Shown here piece by piece: positions 1-9,577 of a stretch of 64,000 nucleotides of DNA (the first letter of the stretch is position 1; the number at the start of each line of letters is the position of its first letter). Source of the DNA: Planctomycetota bacterium (GTDB taxonomy: Bacteria; Planctomycetota; PLA2; JAEUHO01); NCBI GenBank assembly GCA_020631815.1, contig JACKGW010000011.1, forward strand, positions 1-64,000. The letters are read 5' to 3'. Position numbers and translations under genes: made by a program. Below the pieces are notes generated by a model. It ran no database searches. It was not told where the DNA came from and saw nothing but the letters and a program-made list of their open reading frames with translations.

Positions 1-66
1 CTCGGGGTTCTCGGCCACGCGCGTGGCCAAGTCGCGGAGCACCGCGGACGGATCGGGACCGCTCAC
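1..66 (-). CDS. Partial CDS overlapping the hsp70-like gene
   Basis: Only the first 22 codons are inside the window. A GTG start overlaps the TGA of the Hsp70-like gene (the four bases GTGA are shared), so the two are probably translationally coupled. The visible product begins MSGPDPSAVLRDLATRVAEN. I do not recognise the family. Its position after an Hsp70 makes a co-chaperone or regulator of that Hsp70 plausible, but this is inferred only from context. Confidence 0.5.
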   Translation of the reverse strand, partial: MSGPDPSAVLRDLATRVAENPE

Positions 67-1805
67 CAGCGATCCCCGCGATCGAGCTCCTCGCAGAGCT
101 GGCGGAGCTGCTCGGTCATCTCGTGGATGGCCGCCGGGTCGCGCGCCTCCAGGGCCTCGTCGAGTGCGTGGAGCGCCCACTCGAGGCGCTCGCGCATCTG
201 GGGTTCGACCTCTTGCACGAGGAGCTCGGCGCGTGCGAGCGTGTCCCGCACGGCGGGCAAGTCGCGCGCGTCACGTTTGAGACCCGCCAGCCGCTCGGAT
301 GCGGCGCGGGCCTCGTCCTCGCCGAGCTCGCGTCCGCTGCGCTCGAACACGCGGCGCACGACCTTGCCGGTGCTGACCACGGTGGCTTCGACTTCCAGGA
401 TGCCGTCCAGGTCGTACGTGAAGCGCACGTCGACACCTTCCGTCCCTTGCGTCTTCGGAATGCCCTTCACCCAGACCTGGCCGATCTCCCGGTTGTTCTC
501 GACGTGACGCGATTCCCCCTCGTACACGCGCAGCAGGATCTCCGTCTGTCCGGGATCAATCGTCCAGAACCGCTCGACGCGCGACGTGGGGATCACCGTG
601 TTGCGGTGCAGGATCGGGGCGAAGTAGCCGTTGCGTCGCGTAGTGCCCAGCTGGCGGCTCGTTTCCACGCCCAGGGTGTGGCTCGCGACATCCGTGACGA
701 CCAAGTCGCCCACGTCCGCGACGTCGTCGTGCAGGGCGGCTTGCACGGCAGCGCCCCGCACGACGGCCAGGTCGGGGTCGATCTCGGCGCGCGGCGTACG
801 TGCGAAGTGACGCTCGACGAACCGGACGACGGCCGGCAGCCGCGTCGCGCCACCCACCAGGAGGATCTCGTCCAGCAGCTCGCGGTTGAGCTCGGCGTGG
901 CGGAGGGCGCTACGGATCGGCCCGACCAGCCCCTGCAGCCACGGCTCGAAGGCGGCCTCGATCTGGCCCGCATCCAACACGACGTCGCGCGGCTCGGCGA
1001 ACAGGCTCTGCAGCGCCGGAACCCGCAGCGGGAGCGACGCCTCGGCGCCGCCGCGCGACAGCTCGCGCTTGGCGCGCTCGGCGCGTGCGATCAGCTGCGC
1101 GGTGCCCGCCGGATCGCGCAGCTCGGCCAGCTCGAAGGATGTCCCCGCTTCCATCAGGGCCCGACCCACGAGGGCGCGCGTGAAGTCCTCGCCGCCCAGG
1201 CGGCTCTCCCCCGCGACGCTGCGCACCTGCAAGACACCTTCGAACCGTTCCATCACGCAGACGTCGAACGTGCCACCGCCCAGGTCGAACACGAGGAACG
1301 TCGCCGCGCCCGACCCCTGGTGCAGCCCGTAGGCGATGGCCGCCGCGGTGGGCTCGTTCAGGATCCGCTCGACGCCAAGGCCCGCGAGCGTTCCGGCCTC
1401 GCGCGTGGCGCGCCGTTGGTCTTCGTTGAAGTAGGCGGGCACCGTGATCACGGCGCGCGTCACGGCGCGGCCCAGCTCCGCCTCGGCGTCCTCCCGGAGC
1501 TGGCGCAGGACGAGGGCCGAGCACTCCACGGCCGAGAGCCGTTGCGGGCCGACGGCGAACGACTCCTCGGTCCCCATCGCGCGCTTGAAGAGGCCCGCGC
1601 CGTAGTCGGGGCGTAGCGCCCAGATGTCCTTGGCCGTGCGCCCCACGACGACGCGCTCCGTGCGCGCGTCCCAGGCCACGACCGAGGGCGTGAGGAGGTC
1701 GCCCAGCGCATTGGGCAGGGGGCAGGCCCCGTCGCCGTCGAAGACGGCCACGGCGCTGTACGTCGTCCCCAGATCGATCCCCACCACGCGGTTCCCGGCG
1801 TCCAT
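63..1805 (-). CDS. Hsp70/DnaK-like chaperone with short C-terminus
   Basis: A 580-residue Hsp70-family ATPase, a cytoplasmic ATP-dependent chaperone. The nucleotide-binding domain is complete: phosphate loop GIDLGTTYSAVAVF near residue 9, NEPTAAAIAYG near 150, the second phosphate loop DLGGGTFDV near 174 and the VGGATRLP adenosine motif near 315. The substrate-binding part follows, but the protein is shorter than canonical DnaK (about 610-640 residues) and lacks the usual acidic tail and EEVD-like end. It is more likely a paralogue with a dedicated role than the housekeeping DnaK, since no grpE or dnaJ lies next to it. The next gene overlaps its stop. It is divergent from the pseudopilin across 187 bp. 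Confidence 0.9.
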   Translation of the reverse strand: MDAGNRVVGIDLGTTYSAVAVFDGDGACPLPNALGDLLTPSVVAWDARTERVVVGRTAKDIWALRPDYGAGLFKRAMGTEESFAVGPQRLSAVECSALVLRQLREDAEAELGRAVTRAVITVPAYFNEDQRRATREAGTLAGLGVERILNEPTAAAIAYGLHQGSGAATFLVFDLGGGTFDVCVMERFEGVLQVRSVAGESRLGGEDFTRALVGRALMEAGTSFELAELRDPAGTAQLIARAERAKRELSRGGAEASLPLRVPALQSLFAEPRDVVLDAGQIEAAFEPWLQGLVGPIRSALRHAELNRELLDEILLVGGATRLPAVVRFVERHFARTPRAEIDPDLAVVRGAAVQAALHDDVADVGDLVVTDVASHTLGVETSRQLGTTRRNGYFAPILHRNTVIPTSRVERFWTIDPGQTEILLRVYEGESRHVENNREIGQVWVKGIPKTQGTEGVDVRFTYDLDGILEVEATVVSTGKVVRRVFERSGRELGEDEARAASERLAGLKRDARDLPAVRDTLARAELLVQEVEPQMRERLEWALHALDEALEARDPAAIHEMTEQLRQLCEELDRGDRW

Positions 1806-1992
1806 GGCCGGGATCGTAGCGGAGCGACTGGCTGGGCGGGGCTCGGGAGGGGGCCTGCTCGGGCCGTGCGGCCAGCCGCGTCGCCGGCGCGGCCCGAGAA
1901 CCCCTCAAGTGGCGACGCCCGTCCGGTCGATGGACGCTTGGCTGCCTGTCCGCGAGGGCTGAGCGGCCCCCTCCGTCACCCGTGGAGGCCTC

Positions 1993-2679
1993 ATGTCCCG
2001 TACCTCGAAGGGCTTCACGCTCGTCGAGCTGATGATCGTCATCGCGATCATCGCCGTCATTGCCGCCGTCGCCCTGCCCAACCTGCTTGCCTCACGCCTC
2101 GCGGCCAACGAGGCGTCTGCCATCGCCACCCTGCGCAACCTGATCACCGCGCAGGCCCAGTTTCAGCAGCGCACGCGGCTGGACTTCGACGGGGACGGCA
2201 TTGGCGAGTTCGGCAGCTTCACCGAGCTGTCCGGCGCCGGTCCGGGTCGCATGACGGGCACCTTGGTGCCCCCGATCCTCTCCAGCGTGTTTCGCGTGCT
2301 CTCCGAAGACAGCGCGGGTCACGCTGCGGTGAACAAGAGCGGCTACATGTTTCGCATCTGGCTGCCGTCGGCGACCCAGGACGGAACGTGCGAAGACGCC
2401 ACGGGGGCCTTCGCCACGCCCGTCGTGCCCCAGCCCGGCGAGGCGGTGTGGTGCGCCTACGCCTGGCCTGCGGCCTACCAGCAGTCCGGCAACCGCACGT
2501 TCTTCGTGAACCAGGGCGGCGACATCCTCACGGCCGAAGTCTCGACCTGGGAGGGCCTGGACAACGGTCCCCCGGCCGACGCCGCGTTCACGACGGCCAA
2601 CGACATCACGAGCGCTGCAGCGATTGACGCCGTGGGTCAGCTGCCCGCGACGGCTGGTGTCTGGCGCAAGGCGCGCTGA
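1993..2679 (+). CDS. Type II secretion/type IV pilin-like pseudopilin
   Basis: A 228-residue protein with a class III prepilin signal: a short basic leader, then G^FTLVELMIVIAIIAVIA with Glu at mature position 5 and a hydrophobic helix. Prepilin peptidase would cleave after the Gly and methylate the Phe. The globular part has two Cys (in GTCEDAT and VWCAYAW) and an acidic Asp/Gly stretch (DFDGDGIGEFG). It starts at ATG with GGAGG nine bases upstream. No secretion ATPase, secretin or other pilin is nearby, so it is an orphan. Its stop lies 3 bp from the stop of the convergent neighbour. The function, minor pilin or pseudopilin, is inferred from the N-terminus. Confidence 0.85.
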   Translation: MSRTSKGFTLVELMIVIAIIAVIAAVALPNLLASRLAANEASAIATLRNLITAQAQFQQRTRLDFDGDGIGEFGSFTELSGAGPGRMTGTLVPPILSSVFRVLSEDSAGHAAVNKSGYMFRIWLPSATQDGTCEDATGAFATPVVPQPGEAVWCAYAWPAAYQQSGNRTFFVNQGGDILTAEVSTWEGLDNGPPADAAFTTANDITSAAAIDAVGQLPATAGVWRKAR

Positions 2680-2682
2680 TCC

Positions 2683-4182
2683 TCAGGGGACGATACGGCC
2701 CAGGCGACCTAGCGCGCCCAAGAGCGCACGCTCCATCTCGCGCACGGCCGCGCGGTCCAGGCCCTGGTTGGCCTCCAGTGCACGGCGCGAGCGTGCGACG
2801 GTCAGCAAGTCGTGGACGAGGGCGTGCACCTCGCGGTCCTCGAGCGGGTCCATCACGAGCGCGCGCGGCACGTGCGTGCCCAAGACCTCCCACGTGCGTC
2901 CGACCAAGGCCAAGACGATGGCGGCATCGGCGACCTGCGCGCGCGCGTTCGCCGGCTTGCCAGCGGCCAGCTCGCTGGCGATCGCATCGACGCGCTCCAC
3001 GGCGAGACCGTCGAAGGCATGCGCCAACGCGTCGGACACGGCAGGCTTGAGCGGCGCCTTGCGCGTGCTCTCGCGCGGCAGGCGACCGGCAATGACCCGC
3101 ACGGCGTTGCTGCGTGCGCGAGCCAGCACGACACGCTTGAGCTCTTGATCGAGGGCCGCGAAGAGCCCCATCCACGCAACGAGGCGTGCAGGTGGGGGCG
3201 TTCCGTCCGGGCCCGGCGCCGGTGCCCGCCCCAAGGCCTCGACCGCGGACTGCGCCGCAGGCGACAGCTGGGCGCCCGGCCCCGCCGCGGCCTCGAGGTC
3301 AGCGCCGCCTTCGGTGGTGGCCGGCAGGGGGAGCACGATCGAGACGCCGCGCACATCGTCGGTCGGCTCGGCGGCCGGGGTCAGCAGACCGCCTGTCGCC
3401 TGGCTCGCGTGGCCGACGAGACGCACGTCGGTCGCCACGCGGAAACCGAGCACGCCCTTGGCGCTCTCCACGTCGCTCGGCAGGTCGAGGGCCTCGAGAC
3501 CCTCCGGCTCGGCACCGAGCGAGATCGTGACGAGGCCCTCGTTCTCGTCCGTCGCCACGCGCCACGGCCCAGGCACGAGCGGCACCTGTCGACGCACGGC
3601 GCGCAGGAGGTCGTCCAGTGCGTGCGGCGGGGCGAGAACGTGCGGCGCACGCCGGTCCGTCGCCGGTCCGTCCGCAACGGTCGCGCCCGCCAAGCGACGA
3701 CGCCATGTGGCGTCCGCTTCGATCGTGGCCAGCCGATGGCCGAGGTCGTGCGCGACGGGGGCGCCGACGGGCTCCTTGGCGTCGTAGGCCTCGACGAAGC
3801 CCTCGAGTCGCGCGAGCGCGGCCTCCAGCAGCTCGAGCACGGCCGTTCGTCCCTCGCGAGCGGGCACGCTCGAGCGGCCGATCGCGCGGTCGAGGCGCTG
3901 CGCCAGCTCGGCGCGCTCGGCGACCGCGGCCGAGGCCACGACGAGCGGGACTTCCGTGTACCCGCGCTCCCGATCGCGGATGCGGCCGGCCTCGACGTCG
4001 TCGATGGTCGTTCGGATGTCCTCGAGCAAGGGCGTCAGCGTGGCCTCGGCCTCGTTGACGAGTGATGCCATGCCCACGTCCGCGCCCCGATAGGCCAAGC
4101 GGCGCTCGGTCACGGTGTCGCGGAGTCGACGGGCGAAGCGACGCGCCCGGTCGCGCGCGACGAACAGCTCGGGGCCTTCCAT
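2683..4182 (-). CDS. Hypothetical protein, about 499 aa
   Basis: I do not recognise this protein. I take the ATG at 4182 (MEGPELFVARDRARRF) because residues upstream of it read as low-complexity Arg-rich sequence running into the polA leader. It has no signal peptide or membrane segment and is rich in Ala, Arg and Leu. The N-terminal 150 residues look helical. A middle part, about residues 185-280, contains alternating strands (for example EGLVTISLGAEPEGLEAL and a SIVLPLP strand) and could be a histidine-kinase-like ATPase fold, but I see no clear N or G boxes. The C-terminus is helical. It is convergent with the pseudopilin and divergent from polA. Confidence 0.65.
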   Translation of the reverse strand: MEGPELFVARDRARRFARRLRDTVTERRLAYRGADVGMASLVNEAEATLTPLLEDIRTTIDDVEAGRIRDRERGYTEVPLVVASAAVAERAELAQRLDRAIGRSSVPAREGRTAVLELLEAALARLEGFVEAYDAKEPVGAPVAHDLGHRLATIEADATWRRRLAGATVADGPATDRRAPHVLAPPHALDDLLRAVRRQVPLVPGPWRVATDENEGLVTISLGAEPEGLEALDLPSDVESAKGVLGFRVATDVRLVGHASQATGGLLTPAAEPTDDVRGVSIVLPLPATTEGGADLEAAAGPGAQLSPAAQSAVEALGRAPAPGPDGTPPPARLVAWMGLFAALDQELKRVVLARARSNAVRVIAGRLPRESTRKAPLKPAVSDALAHAFDGLAVERVDAIASELAAGKPANARAQVADAAIVLALVGRTWEVLGTHVPRALVMDPLEDREVHALVHDLLTVARSRRALEANQGLDRAAVREMERALLGALGRLGRIVP

Positions 4183-4310
4183 CGCGCGGATCCTACCCAC
4201 ACGGCCGAGGCCACGTACCTGGCTCCCAAGTGTGCGCAGCGGCCTTCTGCGGGCGGAACCCAGGTGCCGGTTGTCCGGGGTCCCTCCCCGGGGACACAAT
4301 CCGCGACCCG

Positions 4311-7112
4311 ATGGCCACGCCGCGTACCGCTTCCGATCGTCCCCGCCTCTTCCTGCTCGACGGGATGGCGCTCGCCTACCGCGCGCACTTCGCGTTGCTG
4401 CGCAGCCCGCTCACCAACGCCGACGGCGTTGCCACGGGGGCCGTCTTCGGCTTCCTCGGCGCGCTCGACCGCATCCTCGACGAGGAGAAGCCCGAGCACA
4501 TCGTCGTGGTCTTCGACCCGCCCGGGCCCACCTTCCGCCACGAGCGCTACCCGGACTACAAGGCGACCCGCGACAAGATCCCCGACGAGCTCGTGCCGCA
4601 GCTCGCGTGGATTCGCCGCGCCGTCGAGGGCATGGGCTTGCCGTTCATCGCCGTGCCTGGCTTCGAGGCCGACGACGTCATCGGCACGCTCGCCAAGAAG
4701 GCGTCGGCCGAGGGCCAAGACGTCTGGATCGTGTCGGGCGACAAGGACATGCTCCAGCTCGTCGGCGACCACGTGAAGCTCTACAACCTGCTCAAGCCGG
4801 GGCAGAGCCAACCCGAGCTCGTGGGACGCGAGGAGACCATCGAGAAGTTCGGTGTGCCACCCGAGCAGGTCGTCGACGTGTTGGGGCTCATGGGCGACAG
4901 CAGCGACAACGTCCCCGGTGTCCCTGGCGTGGGGCCCAAGCGGGCGACTGCGCTCGTCCAGGAGTTCGGCTCGATCGACAAGGTCCTCGCGGCAGCCGAC
5001 GGCATCCCGCAGAAGAAGCTGCGCGAGAACCTGCTCGAGTTCGCCGACCAGGCGCGCTTGAGCCACGAGCTGGTCACGATCGACACGAACGTGCCCCTGC
5101 CCGACGAGGACCTCGAGACCAAGCCGCGTGACGTCGCCGCGCTGCGCGATCTCTACGCCGAGCTCGACTTCCGCGGTCGCCTGGAACGCCTCGAGGACGA
5201 CACGGGCGGCGATGCGCTCGGCGACGTTCGCTACAACCTCGTGGACACGCCTGCCAAGGTGCGCAAGCTCGCCAAGGCCTTGGTGGCCACCAAGGACCAC
5301 GGCTTCGCCTTCGACACCGAGACGACCGGCTTGGACCCGCTGCAGGCCGATCTCGTCGGCCTTTCCTTCGCCTGGACCCAGGGCGAAGCCTGGTACGTGC
5401 CCGTCAACCTCGACCCGCCCATGTTCGGCGGCGTCATGGCGAAGGAGCGGGAGGAGGGCTCGTTGTTCTCCGCACCCACGGTCAGCGGCGATACGCAGGC
5501 CGTGCTCGACCTCCTGCGCGGCCCGCTGGAGGACGCCTCCATCCCCAAGTGCGGCCAGAACATGAAGTACGACGTACACGTCCTCGCGCACCACGGCGTC
5601 GACGTGAAGGGCCTCGACTTCGACACGATGGTCGCCAGCTTCTGCGTAGACCCCGGAAGCCGCATCCACAACCTCGACGGCATGGCGCTGCGCCGGCTGG
5701 GCATCAAGAAGATCCCCACGTCGGATCTCATCGGAAAGGGCAAGAACCAGATCTCGATGCGTGACGTGCCGGTGGACGACGTCTGCCGCTACGCGTGCGA
5801 GGACGCCGACGTCACCTGGCGCCTGCGCGAGGATCTCGCTCCGGAGCTGGTCGAGCGCGACGTCGAGCGCATCTTCCGGACCACGGAGATGCCGCTGCTG
5901 CCGGTGCTGGTGCGGATGGAGCAGCACGGGATCCGCCTCGACACCTCGCTGCTGGCGCGCATGGGCCAGGATCTGGAGAAGCGCATCGAGGCGCTCGAGA
6001 AGGAGATCGAGGAAGCCGCCGGCGAGCCCTTCAACGTGCGCAGCACGCGGGAGCTGGGCCACATCCTCTTCGAGAAGCTGAAGGTCCACGAGCACGAGGC
6101 CGTGGCCCGGCGTCGACCCAAGAAGACCGCCAAGGGCACGGGCTACGCCACGGACGAAGCCACCATGGAGGAGCTCGCGGTGGCTCACCCGCTGCCGCGG
6201 CTCGTGCTGGCCTACCGCAGCCTCACCAAGCTCAAGAGCACCTACATCGACACGCTCCCGACCTTCGTCAACCCGGAGACCGGGCGCGTACACACGTCCT
6301 ACAGCCAGACGGCTGCCGCCACCGGGCGTCTGGCCTCCAGCGACCCCAACCTGCAGAACATCCCCATCCGCAGCCCCGAAGGACGGGCCATCCGCGAAGC
6401 GTTCGTTCCCGATCGCGGCAACGTCTTCGTCAGTGCCGACTACAGCCAGGTCGAGCTGCGGCTGCTGGCGCATCTCTCCGGTGACGAGCACCTGATCGAG
6501 GCCTTCGAGAAGGGTGCTGACGTCCACCGCAGCACGGCCGCACGCATCTTCAAGGTGCCGGAAGACGAGGTCACGCCCGAGCTTCGCGGTCGCGCCAAGG
6601 CCATCAACTTCGGCGTGATCTACGGCATGGGTCCGCAGCGCCTGGCCCGTGAGACGCAGGTGACGCTGCCCGAGGCCAAGGGCTTCATCGAGGGGTACTT
6701 CGCTACCTATCCGAAGGTGCGGGCGTGGCTCGACAAGACCATCGAGGATGCTCGGGCCTGCGGCTACGTGACCACGCTCTTGGGGCGCAAGCGCTACTTG
6801 CCGGGCCTCAACGACGACGACCCGCGCATTCGCGTCCAGTCGGAGAACGTTGCCGTGAACACGCCCGTCCAAGGCACGGCAGCCGACGTGATCAAGATGG
6901 CCATGATTCGCCTGGACCAGCGATTGGCCGCGGAAGCCCCAGCGACGCGCATGCTCCTGCAGATCCACGACGAGCTCTTGTTCGAGATTCCCGAGGGCGA
7001 TCGCGAGCGTGTCACGGCGATCGTCCGCGAGGAGATGGAAGGCGCCCTGCCGCTCGACGTGCCGCTCAAGGTCGACGTCGGCCACGGGCACACGTGGTCG
7101 GAGGCGCACTGA
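4311..7112 (+). CDS. polA: DNA polymerase I
   Basis: A 933-residue family A polymerase for Okazaki fragment processing and repair synthesis. The start at 4311 (MATPRTASDRPRLFLLDGMA) is chosen because it aligns with the 5' nuclease domain, residues 10 to about 300, which carries the DDVIGTLA and GDSSDNVPGVPGVGPK motifs. The 3'-5' exonuclease domain follows from about residue 320 and appears active: DTETTG, the NMKYDVHVL motif and YACEDADVTW keep the acidic residues. The polymerase domain has motif A (ADYSQVELRLLAHLSG, near 708), the O helix (RGRAKAINFGVIYG) and motif C (QIHDELLFE, near 885). All three activities look intact, and the length matches the full-length family. Confidence 0.97.
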   Translation: MATPRTASDRPRLFLLDGMALAYRAHFALLRSPLTNADGVATGAVFGFLGALDRILDEEKPEHIVVVFDPPGPTFRHERYPDYKATRDKIPDELVPQLAWIRRAVEGMGLPFIAVPGFEADDVIGTLAKKASAEGQDVWIVSGDKDMLQLVGDHVKLYNLLKPGQSQPELVGREETIEKFGVPPEQVVDVLGLMGDSSDNVPGVPGVGPKRATALVQEFGSIDKVLAAADGIPQKKLRENLLEFADQARLSHELVTIDTNVPLPDEDLETKPRDVAALRDLYAELDFRGRLERLEDDTGGDALGDVRYNLVDTPAKVRKLAKALVATKDHGFAFDTETTGLDPLQADLVGLSFAWTQGEAWYVPVNLDPPMFGGVMAKEREEGSLFSAPTVSGDTQAVLDLLRGPLEDASIPKCGQNMKYDVHVLAHHGVDVKGLDFDTMVASFCVDPGSRIHNLDGMALRRLGIKKIPTSDLIGKGKNQISMRDVPVDDVCRYACEDADVTWRLREDLAPELVERDVERIFRTTEMPLLPVLVRMEQHGIRLDTSLLARMGQDLEKRIEALEKEIEEAAGEPFNVRSTRELGHILFEKLKVHEHEAVARRRPKKTAKGTGYATDEATMEELAVAHPLPRLVLAYRSLTKLKSTYIDTLPTFVNPETGRVHTSYSQTAAATGRLASSDPNLQNIPIRSPEGRAIREAFVPDRGNVFVSADYSQVELRLLAHLSGDEHLIEAFEKGADVHRSTAARIFKVPEDEVTPELRGRAKAINFGVIYGMGPQRLARETQVTLPEAKGFIEGYFATYPKVRAWLDKTIEDARACGYVTTLLGRKRYLPGLNDDDPRIRVQSENVAVNTPVQGTAADVIKMAMIRLDQRLAAEAPATRMLLQIHDELLFEIPEGDRERVTAIVREEMEGALPLDVPLKVDVGHGHTWSEAH

Positions 7113-7280
7113 GCGCGTGCGGGGGCTCCGGGCTCCGGAGCGCCTGCCGCAGCCGAAGTCAAGGCCCTGCTCCGACGTAGGCCGGACGTCGCGCTTGCAA
7201 CGAACGAACGTCGCATCGACGTCGTGTGTCGACCGCGCACCGGGTGGTGGCCGTCCGTGCGCTGCGCTAGGCTTCCGCTC

Positions 7281-7553
7281 ATGACGACGCCGCGCCCCGA
7301 TCGTGCGCCCGCTGCTTCGAAGGGCTCGACTGCCCCCGGAGGCCTCTTGGGCTTGGGGCTAGACGGCGAGGACGGGCACCGTCGCGTGACGCGTGGCAAG
7401 GAGTTCCTGCTCGTCGGCGGCTCGGAAGAGACGCACGAGCGCATGCAGGACCTCGTGATGCGCATGAATGAGAAGCTCAAGCGTCGTGGCAAGTCCTTCG
7501 GCGAGCTCTCCGCCCGCGAGTTCGAAGACCTCGCCGACGAAACCGTCTCGTAG
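7281..7553 (+). CDS. Small conserved-looking hypothetical protein (90 aa)
   Basis: A 90-residue soluble protein with a disordered Pro/Ala-rich N-terminus, then a basic-acidic helical half (RGKEFLLVGGSEETHERM, MNEKLKRRGKSFGELSARE). It lacks signal, membrane or metal motifs. The start is the ATG at 7281. Codon use matches the neighbours, and the helical half has the look of real protein, but I cannot assign a family. It follows polA in the same direction by 168 bp and may be co-transcribed. Confidence 0.6.
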   Translation: MTTPRPDRAPAASKGSTAPGGLLGLGLDGEDGHRRVTRGKEFLLVGGSEETHERMQDLVMRMNEKLKRRGKSFGELSAREFEDLADETVS

Positions 7554-7555
7554 GC

Positions 7556-7615
7556 GCGGCGGGTGCCCGGCTCGCGGCGGCGCCGCTTGCGGCGCGGGAC
7601 GCGTGCGCGGCTCCA
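7556..7615. repeat. GC-rich intergenic repeat, copy 1 of 2
   Basis: About 60 bp beginning GCGGGTGCCCGGCTCGC and containing CGGCGCCGCTTGCGGCGC. It is closely matched by the block at 10417-10476, which begins TAGGTGCCTGGCTCGC. Both sit just after a stop codon, and the core can fold as a hairpin. The GTGCC-GGC boundary resembles REP-type repeats mobilised by RAYT proteins, but no such transposase is in the window. Confidence 0.5.
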
Positions 7616-7787
7616 CAGTGCGCCGCCCGCCGGCCTGCCCGCAGCCCGTCTCCCCGGGCCCGCGACCTGCCCCCTCCCCCCGTTTCACCGGGCGGACACC
7701 CGGGCACTGCCTGCCTTGATGGGGGATTCGCCCGCGGCCTCCTAGGATGCGCGGCCCTCGGCAGGAAACGTGAAAGGACCGGACGCG

Positions 7788-8645
7788 ATGCAGATCCAGA
7801 ACGTGGGCGTGGTCGGATGCGGCTTGATGGGCTCGGGTATCGCCCAGATCGCCGCCCAGGCGGGCATGTCGGTGCACGTGCTCGAGGTCGATGACGCGGC
7901 CTGCAACAAGGGCCGCTCCAAGATCGAGGGCTTCCTCGGCAAGGCCGTCGAGCGCGGGAAGATGACCGCCGACCAGGTCAAGGAGATCGTCGGCCGCATC
8001 ACGTTCACGTCCAAGCGCGAGGACCTCGAGGCCTGCGACCTCGTGATCGAGGCCATCATCGAGAACCTCGAGATCAAGCAGGAGCTCTTCGCGGCGCTCG
8101 ACAAGATCTGCCCGGCGCACACGATCTTCGCCTCCAACACGTCGTCGCTTGCCATCGGTGACATGGCCGCGGCCACCCAGCGCCCGGAGCGCTTCGTGGG
8201 CCTGCACTTCTTCAACCCCGTCCCGCTCATGAAGCTGGTCGAGGTGGTGCGCACGCTCGAGACCTCGGACGAGGTGTTCGACGCCTCGTGCGTGTTCGGC
8301 GAGAAGGTTGGCAAGACGGTCGTCCGCGCCAAGGACAGCCCCGGCTTCGTCGTCAACCTGCTCTTGGTGCCGTACCTCCTGGACTCGATCCGCGCGCTCG
8401 AGTCGGGCGTGGCCACCAAGGAAGACATCGACGCCGGCATGAAGCTGGGCTGCGGCTACCCGATGGGCCCGTTCGAGCTGCTCGACTTCGTCGGCCTCGA
8501 CACCACGCTCTACATCGCGGACATCATGTTCCACGAGTTCAAGGAGTTCCGGTACTCGGCCCCGCCGATGCTGCGCCGTCTTGTTGCCGCCGGCCGCCAT
8601 GGCCGCAAGTCGGGCCGCGGCTTCTACGACTACCGCAAGGCCTGA
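7788..8645 (+). CDS. 3-hydroxyacyl-CoA (3-hydroxybutyryl-CoA) dehydrogenase
   Basis: A 285-residue NAD(P)-dependent dehydrogenase that interconverts 3-hydroxyacyl-CoA and 3-oxoacyl-CoA. The Rossmann motif GVVGCGLMGSGIAQ is at residues 7-20. The catalytic His lies in HFFNPVPLMKLVE, with SNTSS and the C-terminal dimerisation domain (DSPGFVVNLLLVPYL, GYPMGPFELLDFVGLD) also present. The ATG at 7788 is preferred over the in-frame GTG at 7770 because AAAGGA sits nine bases before it. The enoyl-CoA hydratase gene starts 33 bp downstream, so the two likely form an acyl-CoA operon for beta-oxidation, butyryl-CoA or hydroxybutyrate metabolism. The length is typical for the single-domain HBD type. Confidence 0.94.
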   Translation: MQIQNVGVVGCGLMGSGIAQIAAQAGMSVHVLEVDDAACNKGRSKIEGFLGKAVERGKMTADQVKEIVGRITFTSKREDLEACDLVIEAIIENLEIKQELFAALDKICPAHTIFASNTSSLAIGDMAAATQRPERFVGLHFFNPVPLMKLVEVVRTLETSDEVFDASCVFGEKVGKTVVRAKDSPGFVVNLLLVPYLLDSIRALESGVATKEDIDAGMKLGCGYPMGPFELLDFVGLDTTLYIADIMFHEFKEFRYSAPPMLRRLVAAGRHGRKSGRGFYDYRKA

Positions 8646-8678
8646 TCCCGTCCTCGCCACCAGCGCCCGGAGCCCGTC

Positions 8679-9461
8679 ATGGACCTGACCTACGTCACGT
8701 ACGCCTGCGAAGGCGGCATCGCCACGATCACGGTGAACCGCCCCGACAAGCTGAACGCGCTGAACGAGGCCGTGATGGCCGATATCGACGCAGCGTTCGG
8801 CCACGCCAAGGCGGACGCCGACTGCCGGGTCGTGATCCTGACGGGCGCCGGTGAGAAGGCGTTCGTCGCGGGCGCCGACATCGGCGAGCTGGCCGAGCAG
8901 GACGTTCGCGGCGGGAAGGCCAAGTCGCTTCGCGGCCAGGCGATCCTGGGGCGCATCGAGAACCTGGGCAAGCCCGTGGTGGCCATGCTCAACGGGTTCG
9001 CGTTCGGCGGCGGCCTCGAGCTGGCGCTCGCCTGCCACCTGCGCACGATGGCGGTCGAGACCAAGATCGGCCTCCCCGAGGTCGGCCTCTCGATCATCCC
9101 CGGCTACGGCGGCACGCAGCGCTTGCCGCGCATCGTCGGCCGCGGGCGCGCCCTCGAGATGGTGCTGGGTGCGCAGCCGATCGACGCCGACACGGCGTTT
9201 CGCTTCGGGCTCGTCAACCGCGTTGCGCCGCGTGCCGAGCTGCGGGCGGTCACCGAAGAGCTCGTCAAGCCGATGCTCAGGAACGGCCCCCTCGCCATGG
9301 GCATGGCCGCCGAGGCCGTCCTGCGCGGCACCGAGGTCTCCCTCGAAGAGGGCCTGCGCATCGAGTGCGACCTGTTCGGCATCGTGAGCAGCACGGCTGA
9401 CATGCGCGAAGGTCTCAACGCCTTCCTCGAGAAGCGCAAGCCGACGTACCGGTCCGCCTGA
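8679..9461 (+). CDS. Enoyl-CoA hydratase (crotonase family)
   Basis: A 260-residue crotonase-fold enzyme that hydrates trans-2-enoyl-CoA. The oxyanion-hole segments AFVAGADIGEL and NGFAFGGGLELALAC are present. Both catalytic glutamates of true hydratases are kept, one in GGGLELALAC and one in LPEVGLSIIPGYGGTQRLPR. It starts at ATG with CGGAG upstream and directly follows the hydroxyacyl-CoA dehydrogenase, which performs the next step. A thiolase lies 1.2 kb away on the other strand. A 100-bp palindrome follows its stop. Confidence 0.94.
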   Translation: MDLTYVTYACEGGIATITVNRPDKLNALNEAVMADIDAAFGHAKADADCRVVILTGAGEKAFVAGADIGELAEQDVRGGKAKSLRGQAILGRIENLGKPVVAMLNGFAFGGGLELALACHLRTMAVETKIGLPEVGLSIIPGYGGTQRLPRIVGRGRALEMVLGAQPIDADTAFRFGLVNRVAPRAELRAVTEELVKPMLRNGPLAMGMAAEAVLRGTEVSLEEGLRIECDLFGIVSSTADMREGLNAFLEKRKPTYRSA

Positions 9462-9479
9462 GCAAGAGTCGGATCGGCC

Positions 9480-9577
9480 GTACGGAGTCGGGTGAGATTC
9501 CACCCTCGGGCCGCAGCGAATGCACCCATGCGGAAGCGTGCGACGGCCCGAGGGTGGAATCTCACCCGACTCCGTAC
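9480..9577. repeat. Long palindromic repeat, copy A
   Basis: Perfect inverted arms of 33 bp (9480-9512 and 9545-9577), starting TACGGAGTCGGGTGAGATTC, flank a 32-base spacer containing GCACCCATGCGGAAGCG. The copy at 16226-16321 shares both arms and spacer. A diverged member lies at 32991-33086 and a half copy near 35930. The conserved spacer argues for a mobile or dispersed element (REPIN or MITE-like) rather than a simple terminator, and there is no T-tract. Confidence 0.8.

Noticed and set aside
4062..4310. Upstream in-frame extension of DNA polymerase I
   Set aside because: The family begins at the 5' nuclease domain; the extra 83 residues are antisense to the neighbouring gene's start and lack similarity.
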